A stretch of 9,866 bases of DNA from positions 1-9,866 of the forward strand of contig DKMV01000203.1 in the NCBI GenBank assembly GCA_002469605.1. Direction: 5' to 3'. The position numbers were made by a program, and so were the translations under genes. The stretch's first letter is position 1. Each line of letters starts with the position of its first letter. The notes below the pieces were generated by a model that was not told where the DNA came from, ran no database searches, and saw nothing but the letters and a program-made list of their open reading frames with translations. This DNA comes from Leclercia sp. UBA7405. GTDB lineage: Bacteria; Pseudomonadota; Gammaproteobacteria; Enterobacterales; Enterobacteriaceae. Of the stretch, positions 1 to 6,485 are shown in pieces.

Positions 1-34
1 AAGTGAACGGAACCACCACCTGAGCCACATATTC

Positions 35-208
35 CCCTCACCCTAACCCTCTCCCCATAGGGGCGAGGGAACTGGAGCGGTGCGGTCTGGTGCCCTCACC
101 CCAGCCCTCTCCCACGGGGAGAGGGAGCAAATCCTAAAAATGACAACTGGCGTTGTCATTTTGCTTTTACCTTGACCTCACCCTAACCTCTCCCACAGGG
201 AAAGGGAG
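35..208. repeat. Cluster of three REP-like palindromic repeats
   Basis: Three related units lie at about 35-71, 93-127 and 176-208. Each begins with a variant of CCCTCACCCTAACCCTCTCC and ends with a variant of GGGCGAGGGA. Each can fold into a hairpin. Unit 2 is the cleanest, with CCCTCTCCC (105-113) pairing perfectly with GGGAGAGGG (117-125). Unit 1 pairs 47-56 with 60-69 with one mismatch, and unit 3 pairs 187-194 with 198-205 with one mismatch. Clusters of short extragenic palindromes like this are common between enterobacterial genes and are thought to be spread by REP-associated transposases. No transposase is present here. They may also act as transcript-end or mRNA-stability elements for a gene to the left of the window. 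Confidence 0.75.
137..162. terminator. Perfect 11-bp inverted repeat, possible terminator or operator
   Basis: AAAATGACAAC (137-147) pairs perfectly with GTTGTCATTTT (152-162) around a four-base loop TGGC, and GCTTTT follows on the plus strand. The A-run/stem/T-run layout resembles a bidirectional intrinsic terminator, but the stem is GC-poor and would be weak. The symmetry would also suit a dimeric repressor operator. It sits between REP-like units 2 and 3, so it may be part of the repeat cluster. The function is uncertain. Confidence 0.4.
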
Positions 209-326
209 CAAACCCTTGGCCCACTGCCATTTCTGGTGGCTCCCTCCCTTCCCACTCGCAAAAAAAACCTCCCCCCGCTACACTCACTCCACCCATAACC
301 CCACTAAATATATAAGGAGGCTAATT

Positions 327-410
327 ATGCTGTACTGTGAACACTTTTTGTATTCACGTACTTATGGTGATCGCACCAGCTCAAGCGTTACCGATATCGT
401 GCTGCGATAA
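327..410 (+). CDS. Putative 27-aa leader peptide upstream of ABC-F gene
   Basis: This short frame encodes 27 residues, starting MLYCEHFLYSRTYG and ending SSSVTDIVLR. It has a near-consensus Shine-Dalgarno AAGGAGG at 314-320, six bases before ATG 327, much stronger than that of the ABC-F gene downstream. A longer in-frame reading from 153 exists, but its extra part runs through repeat DNA and lacks a ribosome site, so ATG 327 is preferred. The last third of the frame and its stop codon lie inside the 5' arm of the RNA structure that precedes the ABC-F start. I do not recognise the peptide. Its position, good translation start and overlap with alternative RNA helices suggest a sensor peptide whose slowed or stalled translation changes expression of the next gene. 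A stalling motif cannot be assigned with confidence. No clear promoter was recognised upstream. Confidence 0.6.
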   Translation: MLYCEHFLYSRTYGDRTSSSVTDIVLR

Positions 411-518
411 CGAAGCTTGAGCGAAGACACCATCCACTAAACCCTTCCCTCGGGCTTACTGAGTTATCGTCAGCGATGTATGACGAGGCATTTCCATGCC
501 TGTAACTCTTGAGTAAGC
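380..518 (+). promoter_or_regulatory. Probable translational attenuator of ABC-F gene
   Basis: Four segments can pair in competing ways. Segment 1 (380-393) pairs with segment 2 (401-421): CTCAAGC 380-386 with GCTTGAG 415-421, plus GTTA 387-390 with TAAC 408-411. Segment 3 (454-467) pairs with segment 4 (502-518): GCTTAC 454-459 with GTAAGC 513-518, and GAGTTAT 461-467 with GTAACTC 502-508. This helix encloses two hairpins that abut without gaps, CGTCA/TGACG (468-472 with 481-485) and AGGCAT/ATGCCT (486-491 with 496-501), giving a compact three-way junction. Segment 2 can instead pair with segment 3: GCTGCGATAAC 401-411 with GTTATCGTCAGC 463-474, 11 pairs with one bulge. Segment 4 covers the only Shine-Dalgarno-like bases (GAG 511-513) before ATG 521. 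A ribosome held late in the leader frame would mask segment 1, free segment 2 to take segment 3, and expose the ABC-F start. This is the logic of erm-type attenuators. The pairings are read directly from the sequence; the mechanism is inferred. Confidence 0.7.
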
Positions 519-520
519 AC

Positions 521-2209
521 ATGAGCACACTACTAACTGCACAATCCCTGCGTGTTGATACCGCGTTTGGTACGCTTTTCGACGCCCTTACCTTTTCAAT
601 CAAATCCGGCGACCGCATTGGCCTGCTGGGCGATAACGGCTGCGGCAAAAGTACGCTATTGAAGATCCTCGATGGCACAGACGCACCGCTGTCAGGCACG
701 GTTTCGCTTGCCGCCCATTGCCTGATGGCGCGGGTTGAACAGCATCTGCCGGAGACAATCGCCTCCCTTACGCTGGTCGAGGCGGTACTGGCGCAGCTGC
801 CGGTGGGCGAGCGTGACGGCCTGCGCTGGCGGGCGGAAACCCTGCTGAACGGCATGGGCTTTTCGGCGCAGGATCTCAACTTGCATGCGGCGACCCTCAG
901 TGGCGGGCAGCACACCCGCCTGCTGCTGGCGCGGGCGCTGATTAGCGAGCCGGATCTGCTTTTGCTGGATGAACCCAGCAACCATCTCGATCTGCCCACC
1001 ATGCTCTGGCTGGAGCAGTTTTTACAGAGCTGGAGCGGCAGCTTTGTGCTGGTCTCTCACGATCGCCAGCTGCTGGACGCGGTCACCAACGGCAGCTGGA
1101 TCCTGCGCGACCGGACGCTGCACCACTTCGCCCTTCCCTGCACCGCGGCACGGCGGGCGCTGGCGGAACGGGATGAAAGCGACGCCCTGCGCCGTAAGGC
1201 AGAGCAGAAAGAGATCGACCGGGTCTCCGCCAGCGCCAAAAGGCTGGCGACCTGGGGCAAGGTCTACGATAACGAAGATCTGGCCCGCAAGGCCAAACAG
1301 ATGGCGCGCCACGTCGAGCGCCTCAAAGAGAGCCAGACCGAACTGACGGCAGGCAGCCCCTGGACGTTAAGCCTGCACGGCGATGCCCTGAAAGCGGACC
1401 GCCTGCTGGAGATTGAAAACCTCGCCGTGCCGCCCGCCGCTGGCCTGCCCGCGCTCTTTACCATCGACACCGTGCGCCTGAAAAGCGGGGACCGGGTGGC
1501 GATTATGGGGCGCAACGGCTGCGGGAAATCATCCCTGATGAGGCTTATCGCGGAGCAGCGCGATAGCGCGCTGAAGATCCACCCCCGGGTCAGGCTCGGT
1601 TACTACGATCAGACCCTGCATCAGCTGCCGGACCAGGCTACGCTGTTCGAGGCGCTGGCGCCCTTTGCGCCCGATCCCCAGACCCGGAAAATGGCGTTAA
1701 TCAGCGCCGGTTTCCCCTGGGTGCGGCACGGGCAGGAGATCAGCACCCTGAGCGGCGGCGAGCGTTCCCGGCTGCTGTTCGTGGGGCTGACCCTGGCCCG
1801 CTTCAGCCTGTTAATGCTCGACGAGCCCACCAACCATCTGGATATGGAGGGCAAAGAGGCGCTGGCAGAGACGCTGCGGCAGTTCGACGGTGGCGTGTTA
1901 CTGGTAAGCCATGACCGGGAGCTTATCCGCCAGAGCTGCAACCGCTTCTGGCTGATTGAGGACGGCGGGCTTTCGGAGTGGCACGACGCCGACGCGGTCT
2001 TTGAACGGCTGCGGCAAAGCGGTGCCCCGCCATCCACTGTAGCCACACAAACTGAGGTAAAACCGACCCAGGAGGAGGATCTGCTGGAGCGGCTGGTAGC
2101 GCTGGAGAGACTGCTGGAGGAGGATCTGGCCCGTAAGCCGAAACATCAGAAACCGCAATTGCAGGCGCAGTGGCGCAAGGCAATCGACGCGCTCACCGCG
2201 CAGCTGTAA
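521..2209 (+). CDS. ABC-F family ATPase (ribosome-associated type), subfamily unassigned
   Basis: A 562-residue soluble protein with two ABC ATPase domains and no membrane segment, the layout of ABC-F translation factors and ribosome-protection proteins. Domain 1 has Walker A GDNGCGKST (37-45), signature LSGGQ (126-130), Walker B ending LLLLDEPSNHLD (about 146-157) and the H-loop SHD (179-181). A charged inter-domain linker (about 205-290, rich in K, R and E) corresponds to the arm that reaches toward the P-site tRNA in this family. Domain 2 has Walker A GRNGCGKSS (330-338), LSGGE (410-414), LMLDEPTNHLD (431-441) and SHD (463-465). The C-terminal 45 residues look like a coiled coil. ATG 521 is chosen over TTG 509 because neither has a good ribosome site but GAG 511-513 is placed for 521. 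It does not look to me like EttA, Uup, YbiT or YheS, so it is probably an additional ABC-F. The leader upstream suggests regulation by ribosome stalling and perhaps a role in antibiotic response; that is inference. Confidence 0.93.
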   Translation: MSTLLTAQSLRVDTAFGTLFDALTFSIKSGDRIGLLGDNGCGKSTLLKILDGTDAPLSGTVSLAAHCLMARVEQHLPETIASLTLVEAVLAQLPVGERDGLRWRAETLLNGMGFSAQDLNLHAATLSGGQHTRLLLARALISEPDLLLLDEPSNHLDLPTMLWLEQFLQSWSGSFVLVSHDRQLLDAVTNGSWILRDRTLHHFALPCTAARRALAERDESDALRRKAEQKEIDRVSASAKRLATWGKVYDNEDLARKAKQMARHVERLKESQTELTAGSPWTLSLHGDALKADRLLEIENLAVPPAAGLPALFTIDTVRLKSGDRVAIMGRNGCGKSSLMRLIAEQRDSALKIHPRVRLGYYDQTLHQLPDQATLFEALAPFAPDPQTRKMALISAGFPWVRHGQEISTLSGGERSRLLFVGLTLARFSLLMLDEPTNHLDMEGKEALAETLRQFDGGVLLVSHDRELIRQSCNRFWLIEDGGLSEWHDADAVFERLRQSGAPPSTVATQTEVKPTQEEDLLERLVALERLLEEDLARKPKHQKPQLQAQWRKAIDALTAQL

Positions 2210-2216
2210 AGCATCG

Positions 2217-2239
2217 CCCGGCGGCATCGCGCCGCCGGG
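2217..2239. terminator. Hairpin between convergent ABC-F and pyrophosphatase genes
   Basis: CCCGGCGGC (2217-2225) pairs perfectly with GCCGCCGGG (2231-2239) around a five-base loop. It sits seven bases after the ABC-F stop and six before the end of the pyrophosphatase gene on the other strand, so it probably serves both. Neither side has a long T-run, so termination may be inefficient or the hairpin may mainly protect 3' ends. Confidence 0.6.
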
Positions 2240-2245
2240 TTCCCG

Positions 2246-2845
2246 TTACTGCGGGTTTTTCGTTTTCCAGGCATCCCATGCCTGTTTGATCTCCTGCTTC
2301 GCGGCGGCAGCATCGTTAAAGCCGCTCAGCTCCACCTTCTTGCGCCCTTCCGGCAGCTCTTTATAGACGCGGAAAAAGGCTTCCAGGCGCTGCTGTTCGA
2401 CCTTCGGCAGATCGCTCAACTCTTTAATATCGTCATAGGTCGGGTCAATCTTGCTGGCGGGCACGGCGACGATTTTGTCGTCCTTCTCGCCGCCATCGAT
2501 CATCTTCAGCACGCCGATGGCACGCAGTTTAATCAGGGTGCCCGGCGCCATAGGAGCGCGGGTGTAAAACACCACGTCCAGCGGGTCACCGTCTCCCGCC
2601 AGCGACTGGGTGAGCGAACCATAGTTAGCCGGATAAGCAACCGGCATCGACTGGAAACGGTCGGCAACGATAAAGCCGGTTTTGGCGTCGGTTTCATACT
2701 TGATGATGCCGCCCGCCGGAATTTCGGTCACCGCATAGAACTCTTCCGGATTGTTGTCTGGCTGCGGGAACTCAAGAATATTTTGGGCCTGAACAGAGGC
2801 AGATAACAGAACGCTAACGGCGAGAAGTTTTTTTACCAGGTGCAT
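2246..2845 (-). CDS. Exported family I inorganic pyrophosphatase
   Basis: A 199-residue protein predicted to hydrolyse pyrophosphate to two phosphates with divalent metal. The family I signature DGDPLDVV (about 85-92) holds the three metal-binding aspartates. The other expected active-site features are present in the order seen in E. coli Ppa: EIPAGGIIKYE, the Arg of DRF, YPANYG, the KDDK pair and the VYKELPEG segment. Unlike cytoplasmic Ppa (about 175 residues), it begins with a Sec signal peptide: Lys5-Lys6, a hydrophobic core (7-18) and a VQA cleavage site after Ala20. It should therefore act in the periplasm. The start at 2845 is supported by the signal peptide and an upstream AAAGAG-type purine stretch. 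The gene is monocistronic, converges with the ABC-F gene and is divergent from adhP. This is a paralogue of housekeeping ppa, so no symbol is given. Confidence 0.92.
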   Translation of the reverse strand: MHLVKKLLAVSVLLSASVQAQNILEFPQPDNNPEEFYAVTEIPAGGIIKYETDAKTGFIVADRFQSMPVAYPANYGSLTQSLAGDGDPLDVVFYTRAPMAPGTLIKLRAIGVLKMIDGGEKDDKIVAVPASKIDPTYDDIKELSDLPKVEQQRLEAFFRVYKELPEGRKKVELSGFNDAAAAKQEIKQAWDAWKTKNPQ

Positions 2846-3030
2846 TGTCTTTTAACTCTTTGGTTATTTGGAAGACCACACCTTACGGTCACTAAATGTC
2901 AGTTACATGACGCTTTTTTGACGGAAATAGTTATCGGTTACCCTACAGAATTTAATGATTTCAGTCGCATAATCACGCTGATGGTGACGTAAAGTATTAC
3001 ATTATGTTGCTCCGCACTTGCCTGATTGGG

Positions 3031-3042
3031 TCTAAAATTTAA
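3031..3042 (+). promoter_or_regulatory. Possible sigma-S-like -10 element of adhP
   Basis: TCTAAAATTTAA resembles the extended -10 preferred by RpoS (TCTATACTTAA type), and no well-spaced -35 box is seen. E. coli adhP is known as a stationary-phase gene, which fits. The rest of the divergent 271-base gap (2846-3116) shows no other control site that I can support. Confidence 0.35.
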
Positions 3043-3052
3043 TCCTTTAGGA

Positions 3053-3079
3053 GTACGGCGTCGTTCTGGCGCCTCGTAC
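3053..3079 (+). promoter_or_regulatory. Hairpin in the adhP 5' leader
   Basis: GTACGGCG (3053-3060) pairs with CGCC (3070-3073) and GTAC (3076-3079), leaving a two-base bulge (3074-3075) and a nine-base loop. It lies about 40 bases before ATG 3117, just after an AGGAG (3048-3052) that has no start codon behind it. It could influence stability or translation of the leader. Its role is unknown. Confidence 0.35.
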
Positions 3080-3116
3080 CTGCCCCGCAGAAATCATCAT
3101 GAATATGGAGAAACAT

Positions 3117-4127
3117 ATGAAAGCTGCTGTTGTAACCAAAGACCATCAGGTAGAAGTTGCTGAAAAATCACTGCGTCCGCTCAGACACGGCGAAGCGCTG
3201 CTGAAGATGGAGTGCTGCGGCGTCTGCCACACCGATCTGCATGTTAAGAACGGCGATTTTGGCGACAAAACCGGGGTCACACTCGGCCATGAAGGGATTG
3301 GGGTAGTAAAAGAAGTTGGGCCGGGCGTCACCTCCCTGAAGGTGGGCGATCGCGCCAGCGTCGCCTGGTTCTTTGAAGGCTGTGGCCACTGCGAATATTG
3401 CAATACCGGCAACGAAACCCTGTGTCGTGAGGTGAAGAACGCCGGTTACTCGGTGGATGGCGGCATGGCAGAAGAGTGCATCGTCACCGCCGATTATTCG
3501 GTAAAAGTGCCGGACGGACTCGGCTCTGCGGAGGCCAGCAGCATCACCTGCGCCGGGGTAACCACCTACAAAGCGGTGAAAATTTCCGATATTAAACCGG
3601 GCCAGTGGATCGCTATTTATGGCCTCGGCGGGCTGGGCAACCTGGCGCTGCAGTATGCTAAAAACGTCTTTAACGCTAAGGTAATCGCCATCGACGTGAA
3701 CGACGAGCAGCTGAAGCTGGCGGCGGAGATGGGGGCCGATCTCACCATTAACTCCCGCACCGAAGATGCGGCGAAAATTGTGCAGGAGAAAGCCGGCGGC
3801 GCCCACGCGGCGGTAGTGACGGCGGTAGCAAAAGCCGCCTTTAACTCCGCGGTGGATGCGGTACGCGCCGGTGGCCGCGTGGTGGCCGTCGGCCTGCCGC
3901 CGGAAGCCATGAGCCTGGATATTCCACGTCTGGTGCTGGACGGCATCCAGGTGGTGGGCTCGCTGGTGGGCACCCGTCAGGATCTGACCGAGGCCTTCCA
4001 GTTTGCCGCCGAAGGCAAAGTCGTGCCTAAAGTGGCGATGCGCCCGCTGGGGGATATCAACGCCATCTTTAAAGAGATGGAACAGGGCCAGATCCGTGGC
4101 CGTATGGTGATTGATTTCCGTTCGTAA
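3117..4127 (+). CDS. adhP: Zinc alcohol dehydrogenase AdhP (ethanol-active)
   Basis: A 336-residue medium-chain zinc alcohol dehydrogenase that interconverts ethanol and other short alcohols with aldehydes using NAD. The sequence matches recalled E. coli AdhP nearly throughout, and the length is the same. Catalytic zinc ligands are Cys37 (GVCHTD), His58 (GHEG) and Cys145. Structural zinc ligands are Cys89, Cys92, Cys95 and Cys103. The Rossmann motif GLGGLG is at 169-174, and Asp193 at the end of the second strand indicates NAD rather than NADP. ATG 3117 is chosen over ATG 3099 because it gives the family start MKAAVV and has GGAG at 3107-3110, six bases upstream. The gene is divergent from the pyrophosphatase and ends 13 bases from the convergent araJ-type gene. 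In E. coli adhP also lies close to fdnGHI. Confidence 0.97.
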   Translation: MKAAVVTKDHQVEVAEKSLRPLRHGEALLKMECCGVCHTDLHVKNGDFGDKTGVTLGHEGIGVVKEVGPGVTSLKVGDRASVAWFFEGCGHCEYCNTGNETLCREVKNAGYSVDGGMAEECIVTADYSVKVPDGLGSAEASSITCAGVTTYKAVKISDIKPGQWIAIYGLGGLGNLALQYAKNVFNAKVIAIDVNDEQLKLAAEMGADLTINSRTEDAAKIVQEKAGGAHAAVVTAVAKAAFNSAVDAVRAGGRVVAVGLPPEAMSLDIPRLVLDGIQVVGSLVGTRQDLTEAFQFAAEGKVVPKVAMRPLGDINAIFKEMEQGQIRGRMVIDFRS

Positions 4128-4140
4128 GCGCCGCCCTTCC

Positions 4141-5316
4141 TCAGGCTAGCGCGTCGGCGTTAGCCTGCTTACGTTTCCCTTTAAGATGTCCGTACATCAG
4201 CAGCGATGACATGGCGGCAAAAGAGAGCAGCGCCGCAGGCAGAGTGACATAATCCCAGCTGTAGCCGAGCGTAATCATCATCCCCCCGAAGTAAGCCCCG
4301 ATGGCGCTGCCGAGATTAAAGGCCACCTGCCCGCCCGCGGCACCTAGCAGCTCGCCGCCCTTCGCATTTTGCAGCAGCAGAATTTGCAGCGGCGCAGAGA
4401 GCGCAAACAGTCCCGCGCAGCAGACAAAGCCCATCACCAGCGATGCGGATTTATTCTCCCCGAAGGCAAACAGCAGCAGTAGCGACAGCACAATTACCAG
4501 ATCGGTGGTGGCGGCTATGCGCAGCGCGCTGTAACGACCCGAGATCCGCCCGCTGAAGAGATTTCCCAGCACCATTCCCAGCCCCATCAGCATCATGATG
4601 GCGGTCATAAAGAACTCTGAAAAACCGGAAACGTGCACCATAAAAGGCTTAATAAAACTAAACCAGGCAAAAACCCCGGCGTTGCCGAACATGGTGGCGG
4701 AAAAGATAAGCCAGGGCTCAGGCTTTTTCAGAAAGCGGAACTGTTCCGTCAGCCGGGTTTCGCTTTTGTCGTACAGCGTGGGCACCCAAAGCAGTACCGA
4801 GAGGATCACCAGCGCGTCAAAGGCGGCGATTAAAAAGAAGGTATAGCGCCAGCTATAGGTCTGTCCAAGCCAAGTTCCCAGCGGCACGCCAATCAGATTG
4901 GCGACCGTCATCCCGGCGATCATCCCGGCCACTGCCATAGTCACTTTCCCCGGCGGAGCGATTTTGGACAGGAGGATGGCGCCTACGCCAAAAAAGGCGC
5001 CATGCGGAAAGCCTGAGACCAGGCGCCCCAGTGCCAGCATCGGATAGGAGTGGGAGAAGGTGAAGATGGCATTACCCGCCACGCAGAGCGCCACCAGGAA
5101 CAGCAGTGTGCTTTTCAGGGAAAATTTACTGGAGCAGAGCGCCATAATGGGGGCGCCTATCACCACGCCAAACGCGTAAAACGAGATCATATTTCCGGCT
5201 GCCGGAATGGAGATCCCGGTGTCGTGCGCCAGCTCGGTTAACACGCCCATAATGCCAAATTCGGCCATCCCCAGACCGAAGGTGCCAAGTGCCAACGAAA
5301 AAACGGTTTTTTTCAT
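4141..5316 (-). CDS. araJ: AraJ-type MFS transporter (DHA1 family)
   Basis: A 391-residue, very hydrophobic protein with the pattern of about 12 membrane helices expected for the major facilitator superfamily. It matches recalled E. coli AraJ across its length, beginning MKKTVFSLALGTFGLGMAEF. Segments such as GRLVSGFPHGAFFGVGAI, MFGNAGVFAWFSFIKP and LLQNAKGGELLGAAGGQ are shared. It should sit in the inner membrane as a proton-coupled exporter; in E. coli it is arabinose-inducible and its physiological substrate is unclear. An upstream ATG at 5406 would add 30 residues without hydrophobic or family character, so ATG 5316 is preferred even though its ribosome site (AGTGG-like) is weak. No AraC site or clear CRP site is visible upstream, and no ara genes are near, so arabinose control should not be assumed here. 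Confidence 0.9.
   Translation of the reverse strand: MKKTVFSLALGTFGLGMAEFGIMGVLTELAHDTGISIPAAGNMISFYAFGVVIGAPIMALCSSKFSLKSTLLFLVALCVAGNAIFTFSHSYPMLALGRLVSGFPHGAFFGVGAILLSKIAPPGKVTMAVAGMIAGMTVANLIGVPLGTWLGQTYSWRYTFFLIAAFDALVILSVLLWVPTLYDKSETRLTEQFRFLKKPEPWLIFSATMFGNAGVFAWFSFIKPFMVHVSGFSEFFMTAIMMLMGLGMVLGNLFSGRISGRYSALRIAATTDLVIVLSLLLLFAFGENKSASLVMGFVCCAGLFALSAPLQILLLQNAKGGELLGAAGGQVAFNLGSAIGAYFGGMMITLGYSWDYVTLPAALLSFAAMSSLLMYGHLKGKRKQANADALA
4142..4167 (+). terminator. Terminator-like hairpin for adhP inside the end of araJ
   Basis: CAGGCTAGCG (4142-4151) pairs with CGTTAGCCTG (4158-4167), ten pairs including one G-U, around a six-base loop. CTTACGTTTCCCTTT follows on the plus strand. It lies 14 bases after the adhP stop, but its bases encode the last residues of the convergent exporter gene. 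The T-run is interrupted, so it is at best a moderate terminator. Confidence 0.45.
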
Positions 5317-5494
5317 ACCACTACCACTTGTTAAAAGTTTGCAACAGGCATTATTGAACAATCTTGTATGGTGAGCCAGTTTCGGATCCTCTCCTGACTC
5401 ATTCATCCATTAATTCGGGTAGGGTGTGAATATTTTCTGTCGGGTTCCGGCCCCGCTATTACACTTCAAAAGAGTCATCACAGAGGAATGGATA

Positions 5495-6313
5495 ATGGCA
5501 GATAAGAAAAAAACGAAGCCGGTTACTGAAGTTGCCAGACCCGCCCCGCTTAAAAATAAGGAGTATGAAAAGGAGCTTCGTCACCTGCACGAGGAGCTGG
5601 TCAAATTGCAGCAGTGGGTGGTGAGCAAAGGACTGAAGGTGTGCATCGTCTTTGAGGGCCGCGACGGCGCGGGTAAAGGCGGCGCCATTAAGGCAATTAC
5701 CGAACGCGTCAGCCCCCGCGTCTTTCGGGTGGTGGCGCTCCCTGCGCCTACCGAGAAAGAGAAAAGCCAGCTCTATTTCCAGCGCTATGTCCCTCACCTG
5801 CCCTCGGCGGGCGAGATCGTGATCTTCGACCGCAGCTGGTATAACCGCGCCGGCGTGGAGCGCGTGATGGGCTTTTGCACCCCGGAGCAGGTAGAAAAAT
5901 TCCTCGACGGGGCGCCAATCATTGAAAAGGCAATGGTCGACTCGGGAATTATTTTGCTCAAATACTGGCTCGAAGTGTCGCCAAAAGAGCAGGAACGCCG
6001 CCTGCGCGATCGCATTAACGACGGTCGCAAGACCTGGAAGCTGTCGCCAATGGATATTAAGTCCTTTAACCGCTGGGACCACTATACCGAGGCGCGGGAC
6101 GCGATGTTTGCCGCCACCGACACCGCCTGGGCCCCCTGGTTTGTCGCCCGTTCGGAAGATAAAAAACGGGTGCGTCTGAATATTATCTCCCACCTGCTTT
6201 CGCAGATTCATTATGAAGAACTGCCTGCCGAAGCCGCCGACCTGCCGAAACGCAAAATTAAAAAGCGTAAACCTACCGCCTATCCGTTCCGCTATATTGC
6301 TGAGAAATACTAG
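5495..6313 (+). CDS. ppk2: PPK2-family polyphosphate kinase
   Basis: A 272-residue cytoplasmic protein of the polyphosphate kinase 2 family, which transfers phosphate between polyphosphate and nucleotides, usually favouring nucleotide phosphorylation. Walker A is FEGRDGAGKGGAIK (53-66, Lys61 in the P-loop). The Walker B region IVIFDRSWYNRAGVERVMG (108-126) is typical of PPK2. An arginine-rich lid follows (ERRLRDRINDGRKTW, about 167-181). The family fold is complete, with a basic tail near 252-259. ATG 5495 has AGAGGA at 5482-5487, seven bases upstream, and gives the start MADKKK. The longer reading from GTG 5426 adds 23 residues with no ribosome site. PPK2 is absent from E. coli K-12, so this is a lineage-specific or acquired gene. 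Whether it prefers ADP, GDP or AMP cannot be told from sequence. Confidence 0.93.
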   Translation: MADKKKTKPVTEVARPAPLKNKEYEKELRHLHEELVKLQQWVVSKGLKVCIVFEGRDGAGKGGAIKAITERVSPRVFRVVALPAPTEKEKSQLYFQRYVPHLPSAGEIVIFDRSWYNRAGVERVMGFCTPEQVEKFLDGAPIIEKAMVDSGIILLKYWLEVSPKEQERRLRDRINDGRKTWKLSPMDIKSFNRWDHYTEARDAMFAATDTAWAPWFVARSEDKKRVRLNIISHLLSQIHYEELPAEAADLPKRKIKKRKPTAYPFRYIAEKY

Positions 6314-6320
6314 AAGTATG

Positions 6321-6353
6321 TACGCCCTCTCATTTATTGAGAGGGTAAGCGTA
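6321..6353 (+). terminator. Stem-loop after ppk2
   Basis: CCCTCTC (6325-6331) pairs perfectly with GAGAGGG (6339-6345) around a seven-base A/T loop, and TACG (6321-6324) can pair with CGTA (6350-6353) across a four-base bulge. It begins eight bases after the ppk2 stop. No T-run follows, so it may be a weak terminator or an mRNA-end stabiliser. It also marks the left edge of the AT-rich toxin-antitoxin segment. Confidence 0.45.
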
Positions 6354-6485
6354 AATAATCCCGCTATTATTTCCTGAGTTACATTTGTCTGGAATCCTCC
6401 TCGCATTTTCTTTATTACCAGGCGAAACGCTATTGTTTTTTATAGCTGCCGATTGATAATGGCGACTCCAGTTCAGGAGAGTGTA

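Noticed and set aside
153..326. N-terminal extension of the leader frame giving an 85-residue protein
   Set aside because: It runs through repeat DNA, has no ribosome site and has low-complexity composition; the strong start is at 327.
388..1002. 204-codon minus-strand frame over the attenuator and start of the ABC-F gene
   Set aside because: It is a Ser/Arg-rich shadow translation of the conserved ABC domain, with no family resemblance.
2924..2949. Promoter from TTGACG at 2918-2923
   Set aside because: No acceptable -10 box occurs at 16-18 bases; the nearest candidates are at 15 or 20.
3168..3806. 212-codon antisense frame over adhP
   Set aside because: It is explained by codon bias of adhP and has no independent support.
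5317..5406. 30-residue N-terminal extension of the AraJ-type exporter
   Set aside because: It has no ribosome site, is not hydrophobic and does not match the family start MKK..SLALGTFGLGMAEF.
5459..6406. Long 315-codon antisense frame over ppk2
   Set aside because: It is a complementary shadow of a conserved PPK2 gene and has no recognisable protein features.
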